Part shown: positions 15,333 through 27,761 of the stretch, piece after piece
How positions within the stretch are numbered: the stretch's first letter is position 1
How the letters are laid out: the number at the start of each line of letters is the position of its first letter
Assembly: GCF_963675165.1 (NCBI RefSeq)
Contig: NC_087384.1
Location: 403,001 to 467,000 of the forward strand
Source of the DNA: Halichondria panicea
Taxonomy: Eukaryota; Porifera; Demospongiae; Suberitida; Halichondriidae
Length of the DNA stretch: 64,000 nt
Reading direction: 5' to 3'
Translations under genes and position numbers: made by a program
Notes under the pieces: model-generated
What the model was told of the DNA's origin: nothing
Database searches by the model: none
What the model saw: the letters and a program-made list of their open reading frames with translations, nothing else

Positions 15333-18300
15333 ATGATGCCAGGCTCAAGGATAGTTATTATTCCAAGCTCTGATGTTGGGGAATATTCTAGAAATATGCT
15401 TCGTAACACAATTTCACATATTGTGAACCCTACACGTAAGCTTCTGATTACACTCCCTTCTTGCTACAGAGCTAAACATTCTCTTGACTACTACTATACT
15501 ACAGATGCAAAGGGTGGAGGCAGCAGAGAAATCTACAAGAGTGAGAATTGTCCAAGTTGGTGGCCAAAAGATGTGCTGTTTTCTTCTGCAGGTATAATTT
15601 ATAGCCACAGACTAGACTAGTCACACAGTACACAACTTACAATAGATTTCTTGCTAAAATACTATGCGTGTCATAATGATTGTTTTTTTGGGGCCCAAAG
15701 TAGGTATCACTGCTGAACACCAGAGAAAGGTACTGGCAACTTTCCTGGAGAAATGTCCTGAGCAGTACATAATGTAAGTTTTATGCAAATTGATGTACGT
15801 ATTTCATTATGCCCTTTTCCTCACAGATCACCCGGGGCTTGGCTACTCAATCCCACCTCTTCCCCACTCGTTGGTAATAAGCAACCAGTAAGAGAAGTCA
15901 GCCCACGAAGTTCCTCTGAAAGTTTCTCTGAAAGTTTCTCTGAAAGTTTCTCTGAAAGTGATCAAGAAGAGCCTGTAGGAATGAACCAAACACCACCTAC
16001 TGGAGCTAATCATACCCAATCAGTTGTCAGCACTGCTGCACAACATGCAAGCCCAAAGCTTATCATACCCAGCTCTTATGTAAATGGCTACTCTCAACCT
16101 AGTCTTATTTCGCTAATTCAAAAGATTTTAAACCCCGAACGTAAGTCGTTTGTGTTGTCATATACAAACGCTAATATGAATGTATTTTACAGGGCGACAC
16201 TTCATATACTCCAGTGCTAATTGTCCCAGCTGGTGGCCGACTGATATACCATTCACTAGGGCAGAAGGTATACACAGCTTTCAGTATACGTACGGTATTT
16301 ATATGATGTGTGTAAACGTCAAATGTTTTCCATGTTCTATACACTGACCAGAAATAGAGACCCTAAGGTCTGCTCCAATACTTCTCTCACTATTCAGATA
16401 TGAAAGCTAAGGACAGGAGAAGAGTGCTGACATCTTTTCTAAGGAAATGTTCTGACCAGTACACAATGTAAGTAATGCCCATCAGTTTACAGATATTAAT
16501 CTGTGTTGCTCACAGATCACCTCCAGTTGATCAGCAAAACTCTACAAAAAAAGGCAGGATGATGCCAAGCTCAAAAATAGTTCTTACAAGCTCTAATGCT
16601 GAGGAATATTATGGAAACGTTCTTCAGAGCATAATTTCACGTATTTTGAACCCGGAAGGTATGATTCTATTTAGCTACAGGCCTAAATTTCCTTGAGTTT
16701 CTTGTAGGTCTGAACGGCATATACGTCTACATGAGTGACAATTGCCCAACTTGGTGGCCAAAAGATGTGGCGTTTTCTCCTATGACAGGTATTATACCAA
16801 AACAGCTCAACAAGTATAATTATGTTCAAAATTCGTTGCTATAGTGCTAATCATTATCATTTCCATGTTGTGTGTTTTTAGGGCCCAAGGCTATCGCAAA
16901 TGGTATCACAGTTGCACACCGGAGAAAGGTATTGGCAGCTTTCCTGGAGAAATGTCCTGACCAGTACATAATGTAAGTGTGGATAGCCACGCTCTTACAG
17001 ATATTAATGTGTGTTACATCATTGCTCACAGATCACCTCCAGTTGATCAGCAAAACTCTGCAGTTGGTACAAAGAGAGCCAGGATGATATCAGGCTCAAA
17101 GATAGTTCTTCCAAGCTCTGATGTTTATGAATATTCTGGAAAAATCATTCGGAGCACCATTTCACGCATTGTGAACCCTGAAGGTGCATGTGTATGATTG
17201 TAGTTTAGCTACAGTACGTTGACTTTCTTGTAGGTCAAAATAGCGAAAACTTCTACACGAGTGATAACTGTCCAAGTTGGTGGCCAAAAGATGTGGCGTT
17301 TACTGCTGAGACATGTGGTCAGAAGTGCACAGCCTAACAGTAGATATGTGCAAAATTCTTGTCTATAGGCTAATCATAATCATGTCATTGTGTGTATTTA
17401 GGGTCCACGGCTGCCACAAATCGTATCACTCTTGTACACCAGGGAAAGATTTTGGCAGCTTTTTTGGAGAAATGTCCGGAACAGTACACAATGTAAGTTT
17501 TATGCAAATTGATGTACAGTTGTCCAGAGCAAATAAGGCATAGCAAAACCACAATAATCCTTTTAAGGTACTCAGCTATGAATATCATCATGCATGCTAC
17601 TAGACTAGGTGGCTGACTTTTCTTCATACAAGTATTTGGGTTTGCTCTGTAAAGAGTCCTTACTTGTTATTCTGCATGGGCACTGTAGTTACAGAGCAAC
17701 AAAATCCCATACCATAGCCGGAAACCATTGGTCTTTTCTCTCCTACCCGATTACCCATTTATAACAATTTTACTGTTCTATTAATTAATCACCACAAAAC
17801 CACCCGATATATTTGGATATGTTGTAGCTTTAATATTCACATACACAATGGTATCAGCATAATTGTCTAAAAATGTTCCAATCATAAGATATTTACATTT
17901 ATAAGTACACAACAGCATAATTATTATGATATTCATAGCTGACTTCCTTATAAAGATAACTGTGGTTTTACTATTAACTTGCTCTGGACAACTATTGTGC
18001 AAACCACTGTATCATTTTCCTCACAGATCTCCCAGGAAACAGATACTCTATCCCACCTCTTCCCCACTCGTTGGTGATAAGCAACCAATAAGAGAAGTCA
18101 GCCCACAAAGTTCCTCTGAAAGTGATTATGTAGGAATGAACCAAACACCACCTACTGGAGCTTATCGTACTCAATCAGTTGGAGCCACAATCAGCACTGC
18201 TGCACAACATGCAAGCCCAAAGCTTATCCTACCCAGCTCTTGTGCAAATGACTACTCTCAAATTGGTCTTATTTCGCTAATTCGAAAAATTTTAAATCCC

Positions 18301-19990
18301 CAACGTAAGTCGTTTGTGTTGTCCTATATCCACTGACATGAAGATTTTTTGCAGGGCGAAAGTTCATGTACGCTAATTGTCCCAGCTGGTGGCCGACTGA
18401 TATACCATTCACTAGGGCGGAAGGTATACACAGCTTTCAGTATGCGTACAGTATTTATATGATGTGTCAAAAACGTCAAAAGAAAACCACAATTTTACTA
18501 AAGAGTATAACAAACACTGACGGGAAATAGAGACTCTAAGGGTCTATATAGAACTACCTCAGGTACAAATCCAACAGTTTCTCGCTATACACTCTATTTT
18601 ACAGATATGATAGCTAAAGACAGGAGAAAAGTACTGACAGCTTTCCTGGAGAAATGTCCTGACCAGTACACAATGTAAGTAATGCCCATCAGGTTACAGA
18701 TATTAATGTGTGTTGCTCACAGATCACCTCCAGTTGATCAGCAAAACTCTGCCTCGATAGTTGAAACTGACCAACCAGAAGACCCTGCAGTTGATACAAA
18801 GAGAGCCTGGATGCCAGGCTCAAAGATAGTTCTTCCAAGCTCTGATATTGATGAATACACTGGAAACGCTCTTCGTAGCACCGTGTCACATATTGTGAAC
18901 CCTACCCGTAAGCTTTTGAGTCTATTTCCTACCTGATCTAGCTAGCTATAGAACTATTAATATAATACAGGTGGGAAGGGTCTGCTTAGTAATAAATGTC
19001 CAAGTTGGTGGCCAAAAGATGTGGTGTTTCCTTCGTCAGGTATGAGCACATAGCCTATATATATATATATATAGATTTTGCAAAATCTGTCATTTATAGA
19101 GCGCAAGGCAGTAAATTTGAGAAAGATTTTGGCAGCTTTTTTGAAGAAATGCCCTGACCAGTACACAATGTAAGTAATGCCCATCAGTTTAAAGATATTA
19201 ATGTGTGTTGCATCATTGCTCACAGATCACCTCCAGCTGATCAGCAAAAGTCTGCCTCGGAAGTTGAAACTGACCAACCAGAAGACCCTGCAGTTGGTAC
19301 AAAGAGAGCCAGGATGATGCCAGGCTCAAAGATAGTTCTTCCAAGCTCTGATGCTGATGAATATACTGCAACAGCTCTTCGTACAACCGTGTCACATATT
19401 GTGAACCCTACAAGTAAGCTTCTGATTCCATCCCCTATATATAGTAGTATACAGAGCAAAAAAATTCTCTTGACTACCTGCAGGTTTGAAGGGTGGAAGC
19501 GGCAGAGAAATGTTCAAGAGGGAGAATTGTCCAAGTTGGTGGCCAAAAGGTGTGGTGTTTCCTTCGTCAGGTAATGAGCACATGCCTATATATTATCCAA
19601 AATCTGTCGTTTATTTTAGGGCGCAAGACAGCAAATTTGAGAAAGATTTTGGCAGCTTTTCTGGAGAAATGCCCTGAGCAGTACACAATGTAAGTAATGC
19701 CTATCAGTTTACAGATATTATTGTGTGTTGCTCACAGATCACCTCCAGTTGATCAGCAAAACTCTGCCTCGACAGTTGAAACTGACCAACCAGAACACCC
19801 CATCGTTGATGTACAAATGAATGCTAATGAATCTGATGCTAGCATAACAAGTGACCCCGAAGACCTGTTGAATAGTCTAGAGCAGCACCTTCTGGATTCT
19901 AGGAAAAGAAGGCTTGAGGCTGAGAAGAAAGTTGAGGAGCTGACAGAAGAAGTCAAACGTCTCAGAAAAGAAAGAAACTTTCTATTGTGA
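15333..19990 (+). CDS. Array gene 5: N-B-A-A-B-A-A-C, seven modules, about 899 aa
   Basis: The longest intact unit. Exons: 15333-15435, 15505-15591, 15701-15773 (N); 15827-16140, 16193-16267, 16398-16467 (B); 16516-16658, 16708-16788, 16882-16972 (A); 17032-17183, 17234-17314, 17402-17492 (A); 18027-18304, 18355-18423, 18605-18674 (B); 18723-18907, 18971-19039, 19100-19169 (A); 19226-19413, 19484-19570, 19620-19689 (A); 19738-19990 (C). The sum is 2,700 bp, open. The acceptor of 15701 could also be 15704, both in frame. The donor after 17314 is weak (acat/gtggtc). The last two A modules end their first exon and second exon like N modules (NPT, VVFPSS), hinting at an old gene fusion. A small deletion in C removes the KRSRLHH tail and ends the protein early. 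Intron 17493-18026 holds a MITE. Confidence 0.7.
17517..17997. mobile_element. MITE with long imperfect inverted repeats
   Basis: Ends cagttgtccagagcaa (17517-17532) and its complement (to 17994); similarity continues inward for about 80 bp (aaaaccaca, cagctatgaatatcat). Non-coding, in the intron before a B module of gene 5. Confidence 0.75.
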
Positions 19991-20334
19991 AACAATCATG
20001 ACTCCATCACTAGCCTCATTATCCTCATACCAATATATAATAAAAAAAATTATTTAAAATTAAAGATCACATTTTGGCCACCTTCTCGTCATTTATAGTA
20101 TTTATCCACAGTGTAGTGCATTTGGTATTCGTAATTGTTATAGCAGTTTGTCACCTGACTCTAATGATGAACAATGATTGTTTCTATGGTTGCAACACTC
20201 TTTTCTTGTGTTAGTTTCGTTCTCCCCTTAGCCCTGTACTCATGATCATGCTGTCAGAAAATGGATATTAAAATACTGGGCATGATTTCAAGGTGAAAAT
20301 TTAGCTGCCATGTATATAGACTAGTTATAACTTT

Positions 20335-20347
20335 AACGATTAGTACC
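20335..20347 (+). promoter_or_regulatory. Relic 5' motif before gene 6
   Basis: AACGATTAGTACCA (reading taacgattagtaccaa) marks where a gene 6 start should be, but the flanking agcttttccct part is gone and the first module downstream is decayed. Confidence 0.4.
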
Positions 20348-20386
20348 AAGTATAGCTTTCAAAGTCTCTACGAGTACGTGCTTGCA

Positions 20387-20570
20387 TGCAGCATCAGCAA
20401 ACTCTTACGAACATCTTCTGAAAATATCTTTAGAGCATTTTGAATCCTGAATTCGAAGGTATGATTCTAAATATCTACAGGACAAAACACTTTGTGACTT
20501 CTTTGTAGAACTTTACTGGTCATCATCATGAACAATGTTGGCAGCTTTCTTTGAGAAATGTGATATAGCC
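20387..20570 (+). pseudogene. Decayed first module of array gene 6
   Basis: After the relic promoter motif, 20387-20460 matches the second half of an N/A first exon (ILNPE.EG before gtatgattc) and 20530-20557 matches a third exon (LAAF.EKC). The WWP exon between them is absent, no start codon fits and the closing donor is missing. It is therefore a remnant of the N module of gene 6. Confidence 0.55.
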
Positions 20571-20613
20571 TCACTCTTACAGATATTAATGTGTGGTGCA
20601 TCATTGCTCACAG

Positions 20614-23288
20614 ATCACCTCCCGTTGATCAGCAAAACTCTGCCTCGGCGGTTAGAACTGACCAACCAGAAGACCCTGCAGTTGGTACAAAGAAAGCCAG
20701 GATGATGTCAGGCTCAAAGATAGTTCTTCCAAGCTCTGATATTGAGGATTATTCTGGAATCATTCTCCGTGGCACAATTTCACGTATTGCGAACCCTGAA
20801 GGTACGTGTGTATAATTGTTTGTCAAGCCGAAATTTATGTGAGTTTCTTGTAGGTCGGAAGGGCAGGTTCTACATCAGTGATAATTGCCCAAGTTGGTGG
20901 CCAAAAGATGTGGCATTTTCCTCTATGACAGGTATGGTCAGAAGTGCACAGCCTAACAGTAGATATGATCTAGGCTAATTACGTAATTGTGTTTTAGGGC
21001 CCAAGGCTACTGGTATTGCCACTGCTGTAAACCAGAGAAATATATTGGAAGCTTTCTTGGAGAAATGTCCTGAGCAGTACACAATGTAAGTTTTATGCAG
21101 ATTGATGTATTTGATTGTACCCTTAAGCTTTCCTCACAGATCACCCGGGGCGTGGCTACTCAATCCTACCTCTTCCCCACTCGTTGGTGATAAGCAACCA
21201 GTAAGAGAAGTCAGCCCACAAAGTTCCTCTGAAAGTGATCAAGAAGAGCCTGTAGGAATGAACCAAACACCACCTACTGGAGCTAATCGTACCCAATCAG
21301 TTGGAGCCACAATCAGCACTGCTGCGCAACATGCAAGCCCAAAGCTTATCCTGCCCAGCTCTTGTGCAAATGACTACTCTCAACTTGGTCTCATTTTTCT
21401 AATTCGAAACATTTTAAATCCCAAATGTAAGTCGTTTTTGTTGTCTTATAAACCACTAACATAAATGTTCTCTGCAGGGCGACACTTCATATGCTCCAGT
21501 GCTAATTGTCCCAGCTGGTGGCCGACTGATGTAACCTTCATTAAGGCGGAAGGTACACAGCTTTCAGTATGTTTGTTTGCGCACAGTGATGTGTGTAAAC
21601 GTCAAAGGAAAATGACCAAAAATAGAACTGCCTCGGGTACAAATCTAAAGTTTCTCTTTTACAGATATGAAAGCTAAGGATAGGAGAAAAGTACTGACAG
21701 CTTTTCTAAAGAAATGTTCTGACCAGTACACAATGTAAGTAATGCCCATCAGGTTACAGATATTAATGTGTGTTGCATCATTGCTCACAGATCACCTCCA
21801 GTTGATCAGCAAAACTCTGCCTCAACAGTTGAAACTGACCAACCAGAAGACCCTGCAGTTGGTACAAAGAGAGCCCGGATATCAGGCTCAAAGATAGTTC
21901 TTCCAAGCTCTGATGTTTATGAATATTCTGGAAAAATCATTCGGAGCACCATTTCACGCATTGTGAACCCTGAAGGTGCATGTGTATGATTGTAGTTTAG
22001 CTACAGTACGTTGATTTGCTTGTAGGTCAAAATAGTGGAAACTTCTACACGAGTGATAACTGTCCAAGTTGGTGGCCAAAAGATGTGGCGTTCACTGCTG
22101 AGACATGTGGTCAGAAGTGCACAGCCTAACAGTAGATATGTGCAAAATTCTTGTCTATAGGCTAATCATAATCATGTCATTGTGTGTATTTAGGGTCCAC
22201 GGCTGCCACAAATCGTATCACTCTTGTACACCAGGGAAAGATTTTGGCAGCTTTTTTGGAGAAATGTCCGGAACAGTACACAATGTAAGGTTTGATGCAA
22301 ATTGATGTATTTGATTGTACCCTTTTCCTCACAGATCTCCCAGGAAACGGCTACCTAATGCCACCTTTTCCCCACTCGTTGGTGATAAGCAACCAGTAAA
22401 AGAAGTCAGCCCACAAAGTTCCTCTGAAAGTGATCAAGAAGAGCCTGTAGGAATGAACCAAACACCACCTACTAGAGCTAATCGTACCCGATCAGTTGGA
22501 GCCACAATCAGCACTGCTGCACAACATGCAAGCCCAAAGCTTATCCTACCCAGCTCTTGTGCAAATGACTACTCTCAACTTAGTCTCACTTCGCTACTTC
22601 AAAACATTTTAAATCCCAAACGTAAGTTGTTTGTGTTAATTGTCCTATACCCACTGACATGAATGTTCTTTGCATGCAGGGCGACACTTCATGTACTCCA
22701 GTGCTAATTGTCCCAGCTGGTGGCCGACTGATGTAACATTCATTAGGGCGAAACGTATACACAGCATTCAGTATTACATACAGTATTTATATAATGTGTG
22801 TAAACGTCTAATGTTTTCCATGTTCTATACACTGACCAGAAATAGAGACCCTAAGATCTGCTCCAATACTTCTCTCACTATTCAGATATGAAAGCTAAGG
22901 ACAGGAGAAGAGTGCTGGCATCTTTTCTAAAGAAATGTCCTGACCAGTACACAATGTAAGTAATGCCCATCAGTTTACAGATATTAATGTGTGTTGCATC
23001 ATTGCTCACAGATCACCTCAGCAAAACTCTGTCTCGACAGTTGAAATTGACCAACCAGAAGACACCATCATTGATGTACAAATGAATGAAGATAGTTCGA
23101 ATGAATTAGATGAACAAAACATACCAAGTGACCCCGAAGACCTGGTGAATAGTCTAGAGCAGCGCCTTCTGGATTCTAGGAAAAGAAGGCTCGAGGCTGA
23201 GAGGAAAGTTGAGGAGCTGACTGAAGAAAACAAACGTCTCAGAGAAGAAAGGAAATGTATAGTGAAACGAATACCACTTCATCACTAG
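20614..23288 (+). CDS. Array gene 6 (no start module): A-B-A-B-C
   Basis: Exons: 20614-20801, 20854-20931, 20998-21085 (A); 21140-21426, 21478-21552, 21665-21734 (B); 21791-21975, 22026-22106, 22194-22284 (A); 22335-22621, 22680-22754, 22886-22955 (B); 23012-23288 (C). All keep phase and frame, WWP cores are intact, and the coiled coil is complete with a slightly altered tail (CIVKRIPLHH). There is no ATG-bearing N exon: only a decayed one at 20387-20570. The gene may be dead at its 5' end, or its exons may be reached by splicing from gene 5, whose third exons have the right donor phase. The second A module is nearly identical to one in gene 5. Confidence 0.6.
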
Positions 23289-23696
23289 TGTTTAGCCCCT
23301 CGTGTGTAGCACCTCACTCTGATGATGGAACTCATTTATTTTATCAACTCATTTATCACTTGCGATTTTTGTTGTATAGTCTACTCTCTCATGATCATGC
23401 TGCCAGAATAATTATTGGCATTATAAAAAGTTTAATAGTACTTGGTTGATATGAATAATGATATGACTTGGTTACAGCATAGATAGAGTACTGGTTACAG
23501 CCTCCTTCACATACATGTATCTAGTCGACCTGAGGTACCTACATACAATGCGCATGTGCAGTATATAGTAATGGTCTGCTTTTATGATGTACAAGTAACA
23601 CCATTAGCCTCGATCCCAGGCCACACTATCGTCGCGTTCCATGCTGATTAAAGTACGGCGGTATAGTGCGCATGTCCAAGTCCACGTGGCTTTGAG
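23289..23696 (+). promoter_or_regulatory. Intergenic region with E-box before array gene 7
   Basis: Contains the shared 3' palindromic block (atgatcatgctgccagaa, 23391-23408) and E-box GTCCACGTGG at 23680-23689, immediately before the first ATG. The AACGATTAGTACCA block is not found here. Confidence 0.4.
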
Positions 23697-25421
23697 ATGG
23701 AAGACAAGAAGATGATGCCCTCAAAGATAGTTCTTCCAAGCTCTGATGTCGATAAATATTCTTTAGATGCTCTGCGTAGCACAATAATAAGTATTGTGAA
23801 CCCCGATTCATATACAGGTATTTGCTAGCTACATGCAACATTTCTTTGAGTTTTCTTGCAGCTAACAGGGCCAGAGAAATCTACAGAAGTGAGAATTGTC
23901 CAAGTTGGTGGCCAAAAGATGTGCTGTTTTCTCCTGTGAGAGGTATGTACACATTTTCCGATTTTATTCACTCTCCTTGGCAGAAATAGCAATTAATACT
24001 CGCGAACATAATATGTCACCTTAAAAGTAGATACCTCTATAAAAAAATATATATATATATTCAAAATGTGTTGCTATATTAAACTATGTATTATGCATGG
24101 TTTATAGGGCCCCCCATCAAATGGTCAGAATCCAAAGGATCCAGATACAAATGTAGTGTGCCGATAGTGGAGCTCAGAAAAATTTTTGCTGCTTTCTTGG
24201 AGAAATGTCCTGAGCAGTACACAATGTAAGTTTTATGCAAATTGATGTATTTGATTATACCCTTTTCCTCACAGATTACCCGGGGCTTGGCTACTCTATC
24301 CCACCTCTTCCCCACTCGTTGATGATAAGCAACCAGTAAGAGAAGTCAGCCCACAAAGTTCCTCTGAAAGTGATCAAGAATTAAGAGCCTGTAGGAATGA
24401 ACCAAACACCACCTACTGGAGCTAATCGTACCCGATCAGTTGGAGCCACAATCAGCACTGCTGCACAACATGCAAGCCCAAAGCTTATCCTACCCAGCTC
24501 TTGTGCAAATGACTACTCTCAACTTGGTCTCATTTCGCTAATTCGAAAGATTTTAAATCCCCAACGTAAGTCGTTTGTGTTGTCCTATAATATTTTAATA
24601 ACCATTGACATGAATATTTTTTTGCAGGGCGACACTTCATATACTCCAGTGCTAATTGTCCCAGCTGGTTTCCGACTGATGTAACATTCATTAGGGCAGA
24701 AGGTATACACAGCATTCAGTTTGCGTACAGTATTTTGTACTTATTCAATGGAACATACTGTTCATGTCATGTGTTAGACATGCTGGTACAACAATATAGT
24801 CATGTAGGTAATGGTTTTGGGTTCTGTTCTGTACTTAAATAGTGCAATTGTCTTTTAATGTCAACTTGTGGAAGTTGTTAACTAACTAGCTTTATGCTAG
24901 CTCACAGCATTGTAGTACCGAGGTACTGTGTGTAGCCCAGACCTAAGGTTTATTTATAGAGCTGGTTCAACTACAACAGTTTCTCTCATTATAGTGTAAC
25001 TGCTGTTTCTTCAGGTATGAAAGCTGAGAACAGGATAAAAGTATTGACAGTTTTTCTGGAGAAATGTCCTGACCAGTACACATTGTAGGTAATGCCCATC
25101 AGTTTACAGATATTAATGTGTGTTGCTCACAGATCACCTCCAGTTGATCAGCAAAACTCTGCCTCGACAGTTGAAACTGACCAACCAGAAGACCCCATCA
25201 TTGATGTCGAAACGAATGAAGATAGTACAGACGAAGATATTGAAGGAAATGCTAGCATACCAAGTGACCCCAAAGACCTGTTGAATAGTCTAGAGCAGCA
25301 CCTTCTGGATTCTAGGAAAAGAAGGTTCGAGGCTGAGAGGAAAGTTGAGGAGCTGACGGAAGAAAACAAACGTCTCAGAAAAGAAATGAAGTTTGTAGGT
25401 TCTATTGTCACTAGTGTTTAG
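23697..25421 (+). pseudogene. Array gene 7: N-B-C with frameshift
   Basis: Start ATG at 23697 (MEDKKMMPSKIVLPSS), five codons upstream of the ATG used by paralogues. Exons: 23697-23817, 23862-23942, 24108-24225 (N), 24275-24565, 24628-24702, 25015-25084 (B), 25133-25421 (C). The B first exon is 291 bp, not 2 mod 3: four extra bases (ttaa) after the DQE codons at about 24380 shift the frame and lead to a stop. The B core is WFP instead of WWP, and the C exon ends early (SIVTSV). The N third exon is long, with about 13 extra residues. The smallest member; probably non-functional beyond the N module unless the shifted exon is skipped. Confidence 0.65.
23990..24025. mobile_element. Fragment of the end of the 63.4-kb DNA element
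   Basis: About 36 bp (aattaatactcgcgaac..atgtcaccttaa) match the right end of the element at 63391-63991. Only the end is present, in the N2-N3 intron of gene 7. Confidence 0.6.
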
Positions 25422-25774
25422 TCCCTCGTGTGTAGCACCTCACTCTGATATGACAATGCAACTTATTTTATCACTTGTTTTTGTTTTTATGTTTGCTTCG
25501 TTCATTCTTCTTGTAATTTATGTATGCTCCCCCTGTATTCATGATCATGCTGCGAGAAAATTGACATTAAATGCAGATGTAAAGTAAGTAAAGTTGATGG
25601 GCATGACTTCAAGGCCTACAATCGCTAGATCCAGTTGATAAAAAAATGGCTGAGTAATGCCTGGCGGCGCTTTACGTATCGCGTGAGACTACGGCATTAC
25701 CTGTTCAAAGGCTTTAACAAAGCTTTTCCCTAAAACGATTAGTACCACGTCCACGTGGGTTTGAAGCAGACAAG
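25422..25774 (+). promoter_or_regulatory. Intergenic region and promoter of array gene 8
   Basis: Shared 3' block (atgatcatgctgcgagaa at 25541-25558), then agcttttccctaaAACGATTAGTACCA at 25721-25747 overlapping E-box GTCCACGTGG at 25749-25758, 16 bp before the start codon. Confidence 0.5.
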
Positions 25775-27761
25775 ATGATGGCAGGCTCAAAGATAGTTCT
25801 TCAAAGCTCTGATGTTGATGAATATTCTATAGCTGCTCTGCGTAGCACAATTACTCGCATTGTGAACCCTACTTGCTACAAAGGTATGATTCTAGCTACA
25901 TGCCACAATTTCTATGATTTTTCTCGTAGGTCAAAAGTTCTACATCAGTGACAATTGTCCTAGTTGGTGGCCAAAAGATGTGGAATTTTCTCCTTTGACA
26001 GGTGCAGGTGTACAGTCACAAGTACACAGACAGATACGTATATATATATAATAGTTTAATTTAATACGTATTATGCATGCTTTTTTAGGGCCCAAAACTA
26101 TCCCTGTTGTTAAGCTGAGAGCAATTTTTGCAGCTTTTCTGGAGAAATGTTCTGAGCAGTACACAATGTAAGTAATGCCCATCAGTTTACAGATATTAAT
26201 GTGTGTTGCATCATTGCTCACAGATCACCTCCAGTTGATCAGCAAAACTCTGCCTTGACATTTGAAACTGACCAACCAGAAGACCCTGCAGTTGGTACAA
26301 AGAGAGCCAGGATAATGCCAGGCTCAAAGATAGTTCTTCCAAGCTCTGATGTTGATGAATATGCTGGAAATATTCTTCAAAACACAATTTCACGTATTTC
26401 CAACTATAAAGGTATGATTCTATTTAGCTACAAGCGGTCTTAGAGTTTCTTGTAGGTTGGGGCAAAAACTTCTACACGAGTGACTGCCCAAGTTGGTGGC
26501 CAAAAGATGTGGCGTTTGCTCCTATGACAGGTAATGTACTCAAAAGTACACACGTGTGTGCAGAGTTTGTTGCTTGGTAACTATATAATGCATGTCCATT
26601 GTGTTGCTCTTGTTATTGATCTTTAGGGCCCAAAGCTACTGGTATTGTCACTGCTGTAAACCAGAGAAAGATATTGGCAGCTTTCCTGGAGAAATGTCCT
26701 GACCAGTACACAATGTAAATGGTGCACCTTCTTACAGTTTTATGTAAATTGATTATACCCTTTCCTCACAGATCACCCGGGGCTTGGCTACTCAATCCCA
26801 CCTCTTCCCCACTCGTTGATGATAAGCAACCAGTAAGAGAAGTCAGCCCACAAAGTTCCTCTGAAAGTGATCAAGAAGAGCCTGTAGGAATGAACCAAAC
26901 ACCACCTACTGGAGCTAATCTTACCCGATCAGTTGGAGCCACAATCAACACTGCTGCACAACATGCAAAGCTTATCATACCCAGCTCTTGTGCAAATGAC
27001 TACTCTCAACCTAGTCTCATTTCGCTAATTCAAAAGATTTTAAACCCTGAACGTAAGTCGTTTGTATTGTCCTATAAACACTAACATGATTGTTTTTTTT
27101 TGCAGTGCGAAACTTTATATACTCCAGTGCTAATTGTCCCAGCTGGTGGCCGACTGATGTACCATTCACTAGGGCAGAAGGTATACACAGCATTCAGTAT
27201 GTGTACAGTATTTGTATGATGTGTGTAAACGTCAAAGGAAAACCATTGTTTTTAGCACACATGTTCTACACTGATCAGAAATAGAGACCCTAAGTTCTAT
27301 AGAAGTGCCTCAGGTACAAATGTAATAGTTTTTTCTTTTACAGATATGGAAGCTAAGGACAGGACAAAAGTACTGACAGCTTTTCTAAAGAAATGCCCTG
27401 AGCAGTACACAATGTAAGTAATGCCCATCAGGTTACAGATATTAATGTGTGTTGCATCATTGCTCACAGATCACCTCCAGTTGATCAGCAAAACTCTGCC
27501 TCGGAAGATGAAACTGACCAACTAGAAGACTCCCTCATATATGTCAATGATAGTTCAAATGATTCTGATGAAGAAACTGTTAGCATATCAAGTGACCCTG
27601 AAGACCTGGTGAATAGTCTAGAGCAGCACCTTCTGGATTCTAGGAAAAGAAGGCTGGAGGCTGAGAGGAAAGTTGAGGAGCTGACGGAAGAAATCAAACG
27701 TCTCAAAGAAGAAAGGAAAAGTATAGGTTCTATTGTGAAACGATCACGACTCCATCACTAG
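25775..27761 (+). CDS. Array gene 8: N-A-B-C, about 442 aa
   Basis: Start ATG at 25775 (MMAGSKIVLQSS). Exons: 25775-25883, 25930-26001, 26089-26167 (N); 26224-26411, 26456-26530, 26627-26714 (A, with GWGKNFYTSDCPSWWP, one residue shorter before the Cys); 26772-27052, 27106-27180, 27344-27413 (B); 27470-27761 (C). Lengths sum to 1,329 bp, open. All WWP cores, KCP.QYT ends and the coiled coil are intact. Together with genes 3 and 4 it represents the simplest complete layout. Confidence 0.78.
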
